Assembly: GCA_964560495.1 (NCBI GenBank)
Contig: CAZLMM010000019.1
Location: 1 to 64,000, forward strand
Origin: UBA5069 sp964560495
GTDB lineage: Bacteria; Chloroflexota; Anaerolineae; Caldilineales; Caldilineaceae
Length of the DNA stretch: 64,000 bases
Reading direction: 5' to 3'
Shown: positions 8,153 to 18,009 of the stretch, piece after piece
How positions within the stretch are numbered: the first letter of the stretch is position 1
How the letters are laid out: the number at the start of each line of letters is the position of its first letter
Translations under genes and position numbers: made by a program
Notes under the pieces: model-generated
What the model saw: only the letters and a program-made list of their open reading frames with translations
Databases searched by the model: none
What the model was told of the DNA's origin: nothing

Positions 8153-9378
8153 TCTGTGCTCCTTCTCGCTGAATCGGCGGAAGCCGTCACCTCCACCAGA
8201 TAGCGCCCGCCAGCCGATTGCACTGTCAGCTCCTCGCCCGCCGCTGCCATGTCCGGGCTGATGACCACGCGGCCATCCTGTCGCTGTACGATGCTATACC
8301 CTCGCTGCAAGACTCGCCGAGGATTGAGGGCATCCAGGCGCAGAAACGCGCTGCGGGTGTGCTCTGCACGTCGCTCCAATCGGTTGCGCAAGGCCAGGGT
8401 CAGGCGGCGTTGACGCTCGTCCAGGCGCTGACGACGCAGGTCGAGCTGGCGCTGGGGATGCGCGCGGGACAGTCGCTGGCGCAGGCGCAAGAGACGATTC
8501 CGTTCTTCCAGGAGACGCTGCTGTGCGTCCTGGCTCAGACGCCGACTGATGGCGGCCAACTGACCCTTCACCTCCGCCTGATCGAGCGTCACGACCGCCG
8601 CCGCTGCCGAGGGCGTTGGCGCGCGCACATCGGCAACGAAATCTGCGATGGTAAAATCTGTTTCATGACCGACGCCGCTTACCACAGGCAGGCGGCTGGC
8701 CGCAATCGCTTGGGCCACCCGCTCATCGTTGAAAGCCCACAGGTCTTCGATGCTGCCGCCGCCGCGCACCAGCAAGAGCACATCCAACGGTTCGATCTCT
8801 GCTGCGCGACGATTGGCGGCTTCTATAGCGGCCACGATCTGGGCAGGCGCCTCGCCCCCCTGCACGAGCGTGGAAAAGACAATGACCTCGGCCAACGGCC
8901 AACGCGCCGATACCACGCGCAGTACATCGCGCAGGGCCGCAGCATCTGCGCTGGTGACGACGGCGATGCGGCGGGCTGCGCCGGGCGTTGGCCGTTTGCG
9001 CTCTTGATCGAAGAGACCGCGGGCGGCCAATTCCTGTTTGAGCGCCTCGAAGCGTGCAAAGAGCTGACCACGGCCGGCCGGTCGCAGTTGATTGACATAG
9101 AGCTGATATGCGCCGCGCTCCGGATACAGCCCCACATAGCCGTGGGCAAGCACCTGGTCGCCTTCCTTGGGCAGCCATGCATGCGCGACCGCGCTGTTGC
9201 GCCACATGACCGCCGAGATGGTCGCGCCGGCATCTTTCAGGCTGAAATAGATGTGACCACTGGCCGCGCGCTTCCAATTGCTGACCTCGCCAGTCACCCA
9301 GAGGTCTCGCAACAAGTCATCTTGCTCAAGTAGTGCGGCCAGATGCACGCTCAAGGCCGAAATCGTAAGGGGATTCAT
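8149..9378 (-). CDS. xseA: Exodeoxyribonuclease VII large subunit
   Basis: About 409 residues from MNPLTISALS at 9378, the usual family length. It has the N-terminal OB-fold (LWVTGEVSNWKRAASGHIYFSLKD), the central catalytic domain (VVTSADAAALRDVL, RGGGSIEDLWAFNDE, SGVGHETDFTIADFVADVRAPTPSAAA) and a C-terminal helical region. With XseB it degrades single-stranded DNA to oligonucleotides. The frame stays open to 9618, but the upstream part contains a -10-like TACAAT (9463-9468) and is unlike XseA, so the shorter start, or ATG 9456, is preferred. No xseB follows; the next gene is a lipoprotein overlapping by four bases. Confidence 0.93.
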   Translation of the reverse strand: MNPLTISALSVHLAALLEQDDLLRDLWVTGEVSNWKRAASGHIYFSLKDAGATISAVMWRNSAVAHAWLPKEGDQVLAHGYVGLYPERGAYQLYVNQLRPAGRGQLFARFEALKQELAARGLFDQERKRPTPGAARRIAVVTSADAAALRDVLRVVSARWPLAEVIVFSTLVQGGEAPAQIVAAIEAANRRAAEIEPLDVLLLVRGGGSIEDLWAFNDERVAQAIAASRLPVVSGVGHETDFTIADFVADVRAPTPSAAAAVVTLDQAEVKGQLAAISRRLSQDAQQRLLEERNRLLRLRQRLSRAHPQRQLDLRRQRLDERQRRLTLALRNRLERRAEHTRSAFLRLDALNPRRVLQRGYSIVQRQDGRVVISPDMAAAGEELTVQSAGGRYLVEVTASADSARRSTE

Positions 9379-9396
9379 CGCCAGTCCACTATTTCT

Positions 9397-9432
9397 CGTA
9401 GTCGTACCCGTAGTCGCACCCGTAATCGTCTC
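9397..9432. repeat. Three imperfect 12-bp tandem units upstream of xseA
   Basis: Units beginning CGTAGTCGTACC, CGTAGTCGCACC and CGTAATCGTCTC run head to tail between the two candidate xseA starts. They would encode the low-complexity Thr/Gly-rich part of a longer N-terminus if ATG 9456 is used. Confidence 0.5.
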
Positions 9433-9462
9433 TGTGTCCACCGTTGCGCCAACCATGTACAG

Positions 9463-9499
9463 ATTGTAGCACCCCAGACCACATCGCCCGAATTCGGGC
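9463..9499 (-). promoter_or_regulatory. Candidate -10 and palindromic site upstream of xseA
   Basis: Reading the minus strand, TACAAT (9468-9463) is a good -10 but no clear -35 is seen. The perfect 14-bp palindrome GCCCGAATTCGGGC spans 9486-9499, where a -35 or operator would sit. Confidence 0.3.
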
Positions 9500-9643
9500 A
9501 GGTCTATCCCAAGTTTTTGGAACCAACAGCCAGCCCTCTGGGCCAGGAGTGTAAGCGACTGATTTCCTATTCCTGCTGACGCATGCAGCGTACCGGCGCA
9601 AAATGTATCCCTAACCATGAAGTAGACCTTTCAAAGCAAAGGG

Positions 9644-9674
9644 TTGCGACGGATTACAAGTTTTATGATACAAT
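9644..9674 (+). promoter_or_regulatory. Candidate promoter for the oxidoreductase operon
   Basis: TTGCGA at 9644-9649 and TACAAT at 9669-9674 (19-base spacing), with an overlapping TATGAT at 9664-9669. This is an AT-rich patch in an otherwise GC-rich region and lies about 180 bases before the first gene of the operon. Confidence 0.4.
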
Positions 9675-9856
9675 CAGTGTAGATGCAAAGTGAACGATCA
9701 GTGCATCAAGCCAGTCAGCTTTTACCATCCCTTTTCCAGCCAATCCTGAACCAGGTCTGCCTGACAACAGGTGGGCGTCAGCAGGCAATCTCTGACGCAT
9801 CGTGTATGCGAGAAGGATTGCCCAGGAAAAAGGTGCATCATTCGAGGGAGAAACAG

Positions 9857-10828
9857 ATGAACTATCGCAGGTTAGGCAGCGCAGGGCTCAAGGTGAGCGA
9901 GTTGTCATTAGGTTCATGGATCTCTTTTGGCAGCCAGCTGGATGACGATCTGGCGCTGGAGGTGATGACCGTCGCCTATGACGCCGGCGTCAACTTCTTC
10001 GACAACGCCGAGGCCTATGCGGCTGGCCGATCAGAAGAGATCATGGGGCGCGTGCTCAAGCGTGCTGGCTGGCGGCGCGCCAGCTATGTCATCTCCACCA
10101 AGTTCTACTGGGGACTGAACGACGGCCCGAACGAGCGTAACACCCTCAATCGCAAGTATCTCATGCAAGCTATCGACGGCTCTCTCAAACGACTACAACT
10201 GGACTATATCGATCTCGTCTTCTGTCACCGTCCGGACCCAAACACACCCGTGGAAGAGACTGTACGCGCCATGCACGATATGATCGCCCAGGGCAAAGCG
10301 CTGTATTGGGGCACGTCGGAGTGGAGCGCAGAGCAGATTATGCACGCGTGGCAGGTCGCCGAACGCCATCACCTACACAAGCCACAGATGGAGCAGCCGC
10401 AGTACAACATGCTGACGCGCGACAAGGTGGAGCGTGAATTGCGCCGCCTGTACACGGAGCTCGGCCTGGGTCTGACCACGTGGAGTCCCCTGGCGGCAGG
10501 GCTGCTCACCGGTAAGTACAGCGCGGGCGTACCTGCCGACAGCCGGGCGGCGCTCCCCGGCTATGATTGGCTGCGCAACCGGGTCAGCGATGAGGCGCAG
10601 TTGGCCAAGGTGCGCGCTTTGCAGCCTGTAGCGGATGAACTGGGCTGCACCCTGGCCCAGTTGGCCCTGGCCTGGTGTCTCAAAAATCCCAATGTGAGCA
10701 CAGTCATCACCGGCGCCAGCCGTGTATCTCAAGTGCACGAAAATATGAAGGCGCTGGCCTTTTCGTCTCAACTCACAGCCGACGTGATGACGCTCATCGA
10801 TGAAATCCTGGGCAACAAGCCGGCATAG
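9857..10828 (+). CDS. Aldo/keto reductase (Kv-beta-like)
   Basis: A 323-residue NADPH-dependent aldo/keto reductase. The family tetrad is visible as Asp and Tyr in FFDNAEAYAAGRSEEIMG, Lys in ISTKFYWG and His in VFCHRPDP; the C-terminal cofactor segment reads NVSTVITGASRVSQVHEN. This arrangement resembles the bacterial relatives of voltage-gated K+ channel beta subunits (AKR6). The start at 9857 has GAGGGAG six bases upstream; a longer open frame back to 9683 is unlike the family. It begins an operon with an aldehyde:ferredoxin oxidoreductase 29 bases downstream, which suggests a role in aldehyde metabolism (inference). Confidence 0.9.
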   Translation: MNYRRLGSAGLKVSELSLGSWISFGSQLDDDLALEVMTVAYDAGVNFFDNAEAYAAGRSEEIMGRVLKRAGWRRASYVISTKFYWGLNDGPNERNTLNRKYLMQAIDGSLKRLQLDYIDLVFCHRPDPNTPVEETVRAMHDMIAQGKALYWGTSEWSAEQIMHAWQVAERHHLHKPQMEQPQYNMLTRDKVERELRRLYTELGLGLTTWSPLAAGLLTGKYSAGVPADSRAALPGYDWLRNRVSDEAQLAKVRALQPVADELGCTLAQLALAWCLKNPNVSTVITGASRVSQVHENMKALAFSSQLTADVMTLIDEILGNKPA

Positions 10829-10857
10829 GAAACTGAAAACCAAAGGAGACTAAACCA

Positions 10858-12717
10858 ATGTCACAGAGCTACAATGGCAAAGTTCTACATGTCGATCTGA
10901 CGGAGAGTCGCACCTGGGTGGAAGAACCGGGAGAGCGAGTCTATCGCAAGCACCTGGGCGGCGGCGCGCTGGCGACCTACTTTATGCTGCGCGACCTGCC
11001 GGCTGGCGTCGATCCCCTTGGCCCCGACAACCAGCTCATCTTTATGACCAGTGTGATCAATGGCTTGCCCCTCTCTGGCGCAAACCGCTACAGTGCGGCG
11101 GGCAAGTCGCCTCTCACCGGCGGCTTTGGCGAGGCCGAGGCGGGCGGCTTCTGGGGGCCAGAGCTGAAGCGCAGCGGTTTCGACGGCATCATCATCCACG
11201 GTCGTGCGTCGCGCCCGGTCAATCTCTTTGTCCATGACGGCGAATGTGAGATCCGCGACGCCAGCAAATACTGGGGGCAGTTGGCTGGCGAAGTGCAGGA
11301 TGGTTTGGAAGCTGAGCTGGGCGACAAACGCATTTGCGTCCTCCAGACCGGCGTGGGCGGCGAGAACCGCGTCCGCTACGCAGCCATCACCAACCAACTG
11401 CGCCATTTTCATGGTCGCGCTGGGCTGGGCGCAGTGATGGGCAGCAAGAACCTGAAAGCCATCGTGACGCGTGGGCGCGAGCGCATCGCCGCTGACTCGC
11501 GCGAGGAGGCCAACGCGGTGCTCAGGTGGTTCCGCGAGCACTACGACCAAGAGACCGACCGCATGCACTTGCTGGGCACCTCGGGCGGCGTCACTGGGTT
11601 GGATCGGGACGGCATCTTGCCCACGAATAATTTCCGCAACGGCTCCTTTGAGCACGCCCGCGCAATTACGGGCCAGACCATGGCCGACACGATTCTCGTC
11701 AACCGCGGCACCTGTTATTCGTGCGCAGTGGCCTGCAAGCGCGAAGTCGAGGTGCCAGAGCGCGGCGTTTCCGCCAAATATGGCGGCATGGAGTATGAGG
11801 TGATCGGCGCGCTCGGCTCGCTTTGCGGGGTAGGCGACCTCCACGCCATCGCCGAAGGGTCCCAGTGGGTCAACCGCTATGTGTTGGATGGCATCTCCAC
11901 CGGCGTTGCCATTGCCTTTGCCATGGAGTGCTACGAAAATGGCATCTTGAGCAAAGACGAGGTGGATGGCGTCGATCTGACCTGGGGCAACGCCGACGCC
12001 ATGCTGACTATGATCCACAAAATTGCGCAGCGCGAGGGCATCGGCGATGTGTTGGCCGATGGCGTCAAGCGCGCTGCGGCGCGCATCGGACGCGGCAGTG
12101 AACGATTCGCCCTTCACGTCAAGGGACAGGAACTGCCCATGCACGAGCCGCGCGGCAAGGTGGGTCTCGGCTTGGCCTATGCCCTTTCCCCCACGGGCGC
12201 GGATCACATGGAGGCCATCCACGACCCGACCTTCGAGGGGCTGGGCACATTGGACAACGGTTTGAGTGAAGCCGGATTGTTGGATCCGGTTGACCGCATG
12301 GATTTTGGCCCCAAGAAGGTGCACGCCTTCTTCTACGCCCAGGCTATCTGGAATCTCTACAACAGCGTGGGCATGTGCGACTTCGTGGGCGTTCCTATCG
12401 GCGCGCTCAAATTACACGCGCTGACCGATTTCATCAATGCAGCCACCGGCTGGGACATGAGCCTATGGGAGCTGCTCAAGGTGGGCGAGCGCGCCAACAC
12501 CATGGCGCGACTCTTCAACGTGCGCGAGGGCTTCACCAGCGCCGATGATGGGTTGCCTCAGCGCATGTTCGAGCCGCTGCAAAATGGCAAGCTGAAGGGT
12601 GTGGCGCTGGATCGCAGCCAGTTCGAGCAGGCGCGCTCGCTCTACTATCAGATGGCCGGTTGGGATAGCAACGGAACCCCGACGACGGCCAAACTTGCTG
12701 AGCTTGGGCTGCTGTAA
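10858..12717 (+). CDS. Aldehyde:ferredoxin oxidoreductase (tungstopterin enzyme)
   Basis: A 619-residue member of the AOR family, which oxidises aldehydes to carboxylates with ferredoxin, using a tungsten bis-pterin centre and a 4Fe-4S cluster. Family features are the N-terminal YNGKVLHVDLT and LGGGALATYFM, the pterin-binding stretch SGANRYSAAGKSPLTGGFGE, and cluster ligands Cys286, Cys289, Cys293 (CYSCAVAC) and Cys507 (VGMCDF). AAAGGAG precedes the ATG. It is the second gene of the operon; ferredoxin and molybdopterin/tungsten genes are not in the window. AOR indicates at least intermittent anaerobic or microaerobic metabolism. The aldehyde substrate cannot be read from sequence. Confidence 0.95.
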   Translation: MSQSYNGKVLHVDLTESRTWVEEPGERVYRKHLGGGALATYFMLRDLPAGVDPLGPDNQLIFMTSVINGLPLSGANRYSAAGKSPLTGGFGEAEAGGFWGPELKRSGFDGIIIHGRASRPVNLFVHDGECEIRDASKYWGQLAGEVQDGLEAELGDKRICVLQTGVGGENRVRYAAITNQLRHFHGRAGLGAVMGSKNLKAIVTRGRERIAADSREEANAVLRWFREHYDQETDRMHLLGTSGGVTGLDRDGILPTNNFRNGSFEHARAITGQTMADTILVNRGTCYSCAVACKREVEVPERGVSAKYGGMEYEVIGALGSLCGVGDLHAIAEGSQWVNRYVLDGISTGVAIAFAMECYENGILSKDEVDGVDLTWGNADAMLTMIHKIAQREGIGDVLADGVKRAAARIGRGSERFALHVKGQELPMHEPRGKVGLGLAYALSPTGADHMEAIHDPTFEGLGTLDNGLSEAGLLDPVDRMDFGPKKVHAFFYAQAIWNLYNSVGMCDFVGVPIGALKLHALTDFINAATGWDMSLWELLKVGERANTMARLFNVREGFTSADDGLPQRMFEPLQNGKLKGVALDRSQFEQARSLYYQMAGWDSNGTPTTAKLAELGLL

Positions 12718-12729
12718 AGGGCTGACTTG

Positions 12730-13659
12730 ATGAACACTGCACAACGCTTGCTCGCCGACCTGAATCTGCCCACCGGCGACCTGTACGACTTGCCCACTTC
12801 CTCTTTGCGTTTTCCCGACGAGGGACACTATCGCATCGAGATTCCCAGCGTGGAGGGTCCGGCGGCCCTGGCTGCCGTGCTCGACCAGGCGCAGCGACTA
12901 GGCGTGACCATCCATCGCGTCTCCCAGGGCAGCGGCATGATGTTGCTTACCACCCAGGAACTGCAAGAGTTGGCTCAGCTCGGCCATGCGCATCAGGTGG
13001 AGGTGTCGCTCTTCGTTGGTCCGCGGGCGAACTGGGAGGGAACGGCGCAGCCGCTCACGCCCGATGGCAAGTTGCTGGGTTGGCGACATACGGGCATGGA
13101 TCAGCTTGCCTACGCACTCGATGACATCTTTCGCGGCGTGGAGGCAGGCATTCGCAGCATTCTGGTAGCCGATGAGGGGCTGCTTTGGCTGGTGAATCAG
13201 GCGCGACAGCGTGGGTTGCTGCCGGCGGACCTGGTGATCAAGGGGTCGGCTGTGTTGGGCGTCGCCAATCCTCTGGGCGTGCGGCTCTTGGAACAGAATG
13301 GCCTGAACACCATCAACGTGGCGTCGGACATTTCCCTGCCGCGACTGGCTGCCATGCGGCAGGTGATCGCCATTCCCATCGACCTCTACATCGAGGGGCC
13401 AGATGGGCTGGGCGGCTTCACTCGCTATTACGAATTGCCCGAAATCGTGCGCATCGCCGCGCCGGTCTATCTCAAGTTTGGCCTGCGCAATGCGCCCAAC
13501 ATCTATCCCAGCGGCGTGCATCTGGAAGCCGCTGCCATCGCCACCGGGCGCGAGCGGGTTCATCGCGCGGCCATTGGGATGGAGCTGCTGGCGCGCGCGG
13601 GCGGCCCCTGGCAGGCGTCGCCGGTCGGCGCGCGTGATCTGGGGATTCCAATGGTATGA
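12730..13659 (+). CDS. Peptidase U32-like protein
   Basis: About 309 residues with a TIM-barrel-like alternation. Segments such as VIKGSAVLGVANPLGVRLLEQ, INVASDISLPRLAAM and PIDLYIEGPDGLGG followed by RIAAPVYLKFGLRNAPNIYPSG match my memory of U32-family (COG0826-like) proteins; it lacks a C-terminal U32 collagenase-type extension. U32 relatives act as peptidases or in tRNA/ubiquinone hydroxylation, so the reaction is unknown. ATG 12730 lies 12 bases after the AOR stop with AAAGGG upstream. Its stop overlaps the M20 gene (ATGA), which ties it to that gene in translation. Confidence 0.55.
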   Translation: MNTAQRLLADLNLPTGDLYDLPTSSLRFPDEGHYRIEIPSVEGPAALAAVLDQAQRLGVTIHRVSQGSGMMLLTTQELQELAQLGHAHQVEVSLFVGPRANWEGTAQPLTPDGKLLGWRHTGMDQLAYALDDIFRGVEAGIRSILVADEGLLWLVNQARQRGLLPADLVIKGSAVLGVANPLGVRLLEQNGLNTINVASDISLPRLAAMRQVIAIPIDLYIEGPDGLGGFTRYYELPEIVRIAAPVYLKFGLRNAPNIYPSGVHLEAAAIATGRERVHRAAIGMELLARAGGPWQASPVGARDLGIPMV

Positions 13660-14855
13660 GCAGGAGTTTCAACCGCGAACAAGAAGGTGCAGACAGGATG
13701 ATTGCCATTGATGGTGAGTATCTATTGGAGACGCTGAAACAGGCGATCTGCATCAACTCGGTGTTGCCCCACGAAGAATCGTTGGCGGCGTTCTTTGCCG
13801 AACGCATCCGCGACCTGGGCGTGGAACCGGAGTGGCATGTCGTTGCATCCGGTCGCCCCAACGTCTATGCCTCCATCGAACTGGGTCCATCGGAGAAGTT
13901 TCTCACCTTCACCGGTCATACGGATACGGTGGATGTGGCGGCGAATTGGCCGAGCGACCCCTTCGAGCCGTTGCTGCGCGATGGCAGGCTCTACGGACTT
14001 GGCTCTGTGGACATGAAAGGCGGCTGTGTATGTGCGCTGGCCGCGTTCAAGGCGCTGCTCGAGGCCAAAGAAGTGCATGGCAAGTTGGGACGCATCGGAC
14101 TGGCCTTCACCGTGGACGAAGAGGGTTATGGATTGGGCGCGCGGGCGCTCTTGGAGACGGAATACGCCAAAAGCGACGGGATGCTGCTGGGCGAACCATC
14201 GTTTGGCGCCGACGAGGCAACCGCTCTTCCTCGCGGGCTAACAGGCAAGGTGCTCTACAAGCTGACAGTGACCGGACGGGCGGCTCACGCGTTCATGCCA
14301 GAGCGAGGCGTGAACGCTGTGGAAGACGCCGGCAGAATCGTGGCGGCGCTGGAGCGGCTCAGATTGCAGGAACATCCCGACTTTGGCAGGGGAAACTACT
14401 CTACGCTCAAAATCTCCGGCGGTTACAAAGAATACGCGGTCGTTGTCCCAGAAGCGTGCGAGGTCATCATTACTCGCCTGACCGTCCCGGGCGAGACGCG
14501 CGCATCGGCGGTTGCGGATATAGCTGAGTTGGTCGATTCTCTCGGACTGGCGTCTCAAGTGACTATCGAGACGCCGCCGCCCTTCTACGAGGCCTTTTCC
14601 CTGGACTTAAGCACACACTTCGCCCAATGCTTTGAATCGGCCTACGGTGAAGTCATCGGCCAGCCCCCGGTCTGGCGGGCCCGCCGCGGCATCGAAGACG
14701 CCAACATCTATGTGGCCGAGGGTGGCATTCAGACAATCACCTTGGGGCCGTCGGGAGGCGGTCTGCATGAAGCAGGCGAATTCGTGAATGTGGCGACGTT
14801 GACGCCGGTCGCACGCGTCTATGCACAAACAGCGATTCGCTTTTTCGCCGATTGA
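13656..14855 (+). CDS. M20-family metallohydrolase (ArgE/DapE/CPG2-like deacylase)
   Basis: A 399-residue zinc hydrolase. Metal and catalytic motifs are FTGHTDTVD (His and catalytic Asp), GSVDMKGG (bridging Asp), TVDEEGYG (catalytic Glu and metal Glu) and a late GGLHEAGEF (metal His). A dimerisation domain sits between about residues 190 and 300. The family removes acyl groups or hydrolyses peptide-like amide bonds; the exact substrate is open. The ATG at 13656 overlaps the upstream stop; an internal ATG at 13698 could also serve. It is the last gene of the AKR-AOR-U32-M20 operon. Confidence 0.88.
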   Translation: MSRSFNREQEGADRMIAIDGEYLLETLKQAICINSVLPHEESLAAFFAERIRDLGVEPEWHVVASGRPNVYASIELGPSEKFLTFTGHTDTVDVAANWPSDPFEPLLRDGRLYGLGSVDMKGGCVCALAAFKALLEAKEVHGKLGRIGLAFTVDEEGYGLGARALLETEYAKSDGMLLGEPSFGADEATALPRGLTGKVLYKLTVTGRAAHAFMPERGVNAVEDAGRIVAALERLRLQEHPDFGRGNYSTLKISGGYKEYAVVVPEACEVIITRLTVPGETRASAVADIAELVDSLGLASQVTIETPPPFYEAFSLDLSTHFAQCFESAYGEVIGQPPVWRARRGIEDANIYVAEGGIQTITLGPSGGGLHEAGEFVNVATLTPVARVYAQTAIRFFAD

Positions 14856-14856
14856 T

Positions 14857-14871
14857 GTACAATTTTTGTAC
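14857..14871. promoter_or_regulatory. Small perfect palindrome after the M20 gene
   Basis: GTACAA (14857-14862) and TTGTAC (14866-14871) flank TTT. It lies just 3' of the M20 stop and about 105 bases before the next start, so it could be an operator or a weak hairpin. Confidence 0.35.
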
Positions 14872-14977
14872 TACTCAGCAGGTTGCAGTACGGGCAGTAC
14901 CAATTTCCGACAGTTTTCGTGACGCCACAGATGGACTGAGGCGTCCACCAGTCAGTTCTTATTCAGGAGGAAATCCA

Positions 14978-15568
14978 ATGGCAAAAGAGCAGATCGATTT
15001 GAATGAGCAGGTCGTCGTGGCGTTTTTCCCAACTGCGGAAGCGGCCGACGCCGCGGCAGAGGCGCTGATGCAGTGGGACAAGGCAAGCGATGAAATCAAG
15101 CTGGGGACCATGGGGCGGCTCACTCAGAAGGATGATGGTAAGTTGGAGAGCAAACGCTACGGCAAGTCGAGCACCAAGAAAGGCGCACTCATCGGCGGCG
15201 CAGTTGGCTTGCTGGCGGGCGTCGCAACGGGTGGCTTGTCGCTCTTGGGCGGCGCATTGGTGGGCGGCGCGCTGGGTGGAGGCGCAGGTTCACTTGCAAA
15301 GGGTTCTCTGGGTTTGACCGAAAGCGCGATGGATGACATCAAACAGCGCCTTCAAGCCGGCGGTGCAGCGCTTGTTGTGCTGGTGGACGACTTCGAGATG
15401 GAACCCACCTTCGAGGAGCTAAAGAAGGCGGGCGGCGAGGTGCAATCCTATGGCGTGTCTGCCAAGGTATTGCAGGCCCTATCGGAGGTGAAAGTGGAGC
15501 AGCTGCATGAGACAATGCAGGTGCAGAGTGCAGGTCAATCAATGGCCACTACTGGGTTGGGTGAGTAA
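14978..15568 (+). CDS. DUF1269-like membrane-associated protein
   Basis: A 196-residue protein. An N-terminal alpha/beta part (VVVAFFPTAEAADAAAEALMQWDKASDEIKLGTMGRL) is followed by a Gly/Ala-rich hydrophobic hairpin (about residues 68-105, GALIGGAVGLLAGVATGG and GALVGGALGGGAG) and a second alpha/beta part (AALVVLVDDFEMEPTFEELKKAGGEV). This two-half layout around a glycine-zipper hairpin is that of DUF1269 family proteins, whose function is unknown. The start is fixed by AGGAGG seven bases before ATG 14978. It is followed by the palindrome at 15604. Confidence 0.75.
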   Translation: MAKEQIDLNEQVVVAFFPTAEAADAAAEALMQWDKASDEIKLGTMGRLTQKDDGKLESKRYGKSSTKKGALIGGAVGLLAGVATGGLSLLGGALVGGALGGGAGSLAKGSLGLTESAMDDIKQRLQAGGAALVVLVDDFEMEPTFEELKKAGGEVQSYGVSAKVLQALSEVKVEQLHETMQVQSAGQSMATTGLGE

Positions 15569-15603
15569 CTCTCCTCCCTGGGTCGTGGAGACTTCTGTCG
15601 AAC

Positions 15604-15637
15604 ATCTTCCAGGAAGCCGCGGAGCTTCCTGGAAGAT
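15604..15637. repeat. Dispersed palindromic repeat, copy 1 (possible bidirectional terminator)
   Basis: ATCTTCCAGGAAGC (15604-15617) and GCTTCCTGGAAGAT (15624-15637) are exact reverse complements around CGCGGA. A near-identical element sits at 54737-54769. It lies between the convergent DUF1269-like gene and leuD, so its RNA hairpin may terminate both, although no T-run is present. Confidence 0.8.
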
Positions 15638-15678
15638 TGGGAGATGGTGAACTCGCTGCCTTTCAGTCTCTCCTTGAT

Positions 15679-16269
15679 TCAACCGGCTGCGCGCGCCTCG
15701 AAGGTTGCGATTTCCTGCTCCTTCGAGAGCAAGTAGCCCATATCGTCAACGCCTTCCAAGAGACATAACTTGCGAAAGGGGTCGATCTCGAAGGTCAGTT
15801 GCTGACCATCGGGCAAAATTACCTGTTGATTTCTTAGATCGACAATAATCTCTGTCTCCGGTTCTTCCTCCACCAAATCCCACAACATATTGACTGTCGC
15901 CTCCGGCAGCGTCACCGGCAGCAAGCCATTCTTGAGGCTGTTGTTGTAGAAGATGTCGGCGAAGCCAGGCGAAATCACACAGCGGAAGCCATATTCGGTC
16001 AGCGCCCAGACCGCGTGCTCGCGGCTGGAGCCGCTGCCAAAATTGCGCCCGGCGATGAGAACCTCTGCGCCCTGATACTCTGGCCGGTTGAGTACAAAGT
16101 CGGGCTTGGGGTTGCCATCACGCTCATAGCGCCAGCTAGAAAAGAGACCATCGCCCATGCCGGCTTTGGTGACGGCTGTGAGAAAGCGGGCCGGGATGAT
16201 CTGGTCGGTGTCTACATTCTCTGCGCGCAGCGGCGCGGCGGTGGCGGTAAGGGTTGTGAAAGGTTGCAT
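15679..16269 (-). CDS. leuD: 3-isopropylmalate dehydratase small subunit
   Basis: A 196-residue subunit that with LeuC isomerises 2-isopropylmalate to 3-isopropylmalate in leucine synthesis. Family signatures are NVDTDQIIPARFL near the N-terminus and AGRNFGSGSSREHAVWAL, the swivel-domain substrate loop; FADIFYNNSLKNGLLPV follows. Length is typical. AAAGGAC lies upstream of the ATG at 16269. leuC is on the same strand upstream but about 330 bases away, separated by a C39-like pseudogene; the usual tight leuCD coupling is therefore broken. Confidence 0.96.
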   Translation of the reverse strand: MQPFTTLTATAAPLRAENVDTDQIIPARFLTAVTKAGMGDGLFSSWRYERDGNPKPDFVLNRPEYQGAEVLIAGRNFGSGSSREHAVWALTEYGFRCVISPGFADIFYNNSLKNGLLPVTLPEATVNMLWDLVEEEPETEIIVDLRNQQVILPDGQQLTFEIDPFRKLCLLEGVDDMGYLLSKEQEIATFEARAAG

Positions 16270-16288
16270 TCAGTCAGGTCCTTTTGCT

Positions 16289-16577
16289 TTATCGAGTAAT
16301 CATAGCGTACATTTCATCTTGTTCGAGCCAGGCAAGGTCGAATTCGCCGATGGAGACGACGATGGGACCCAAGCGTAAAATGGGGATCATTCAGATAGAC
16401 CGACTCGCCATCCATGCCAACAACGAGGACTACATGTTGAGTGGAGTAGCTCCAGTAGTAAAGTTGGCCGGTCGTCACGAAGGCGATGATCGGGTGCGCC
16501 CGGAGCAAGCGTCGATGTATGGTAGTCAGAGTCCCTTGGCGGTATTCGACCCTTCTCAGAGGAGCGCACGCCGGCAA
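16289..16577 (-). pseudogene. Frameshifted remnant of a C39-like peptidase-domain protein
   Basis: Between leuC and leuD the minus strand encodes RAHPIIAFVTTGQLYYWS and HVVLVVGMDG then VYLNDPHF, which resembles the C-terminal half of peptidase_C39-like domains (the catalytic-His region and the LNDP strand). The frame then slips: after DPHF the matching family end is found in another frame, reading about PIVVSIGEFDLAWLEQDEMYA and ending at TAA 16289-16291. The N-terminal half with the catalytic Cys is absent. I read it as a truncated, frameshifted gene left between two leucine genes. Confidence 0.65.
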
Positions 16578-16597
16578 ACCGGCTGACGACCCCGCGC

Positions 16598-17998
<1,401 letters not shown>

Positions 17999-18009
17999 TG
18001 AGTTCCTCC

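Noticed and set aside
10885..12324. 480-codon minus-strand frame opposite the aldehyde oxidoreductase gene
   Set aside because: The plus strand has all AOR motifs and a ribosome site; the opposite frame shows no recognisable domain.
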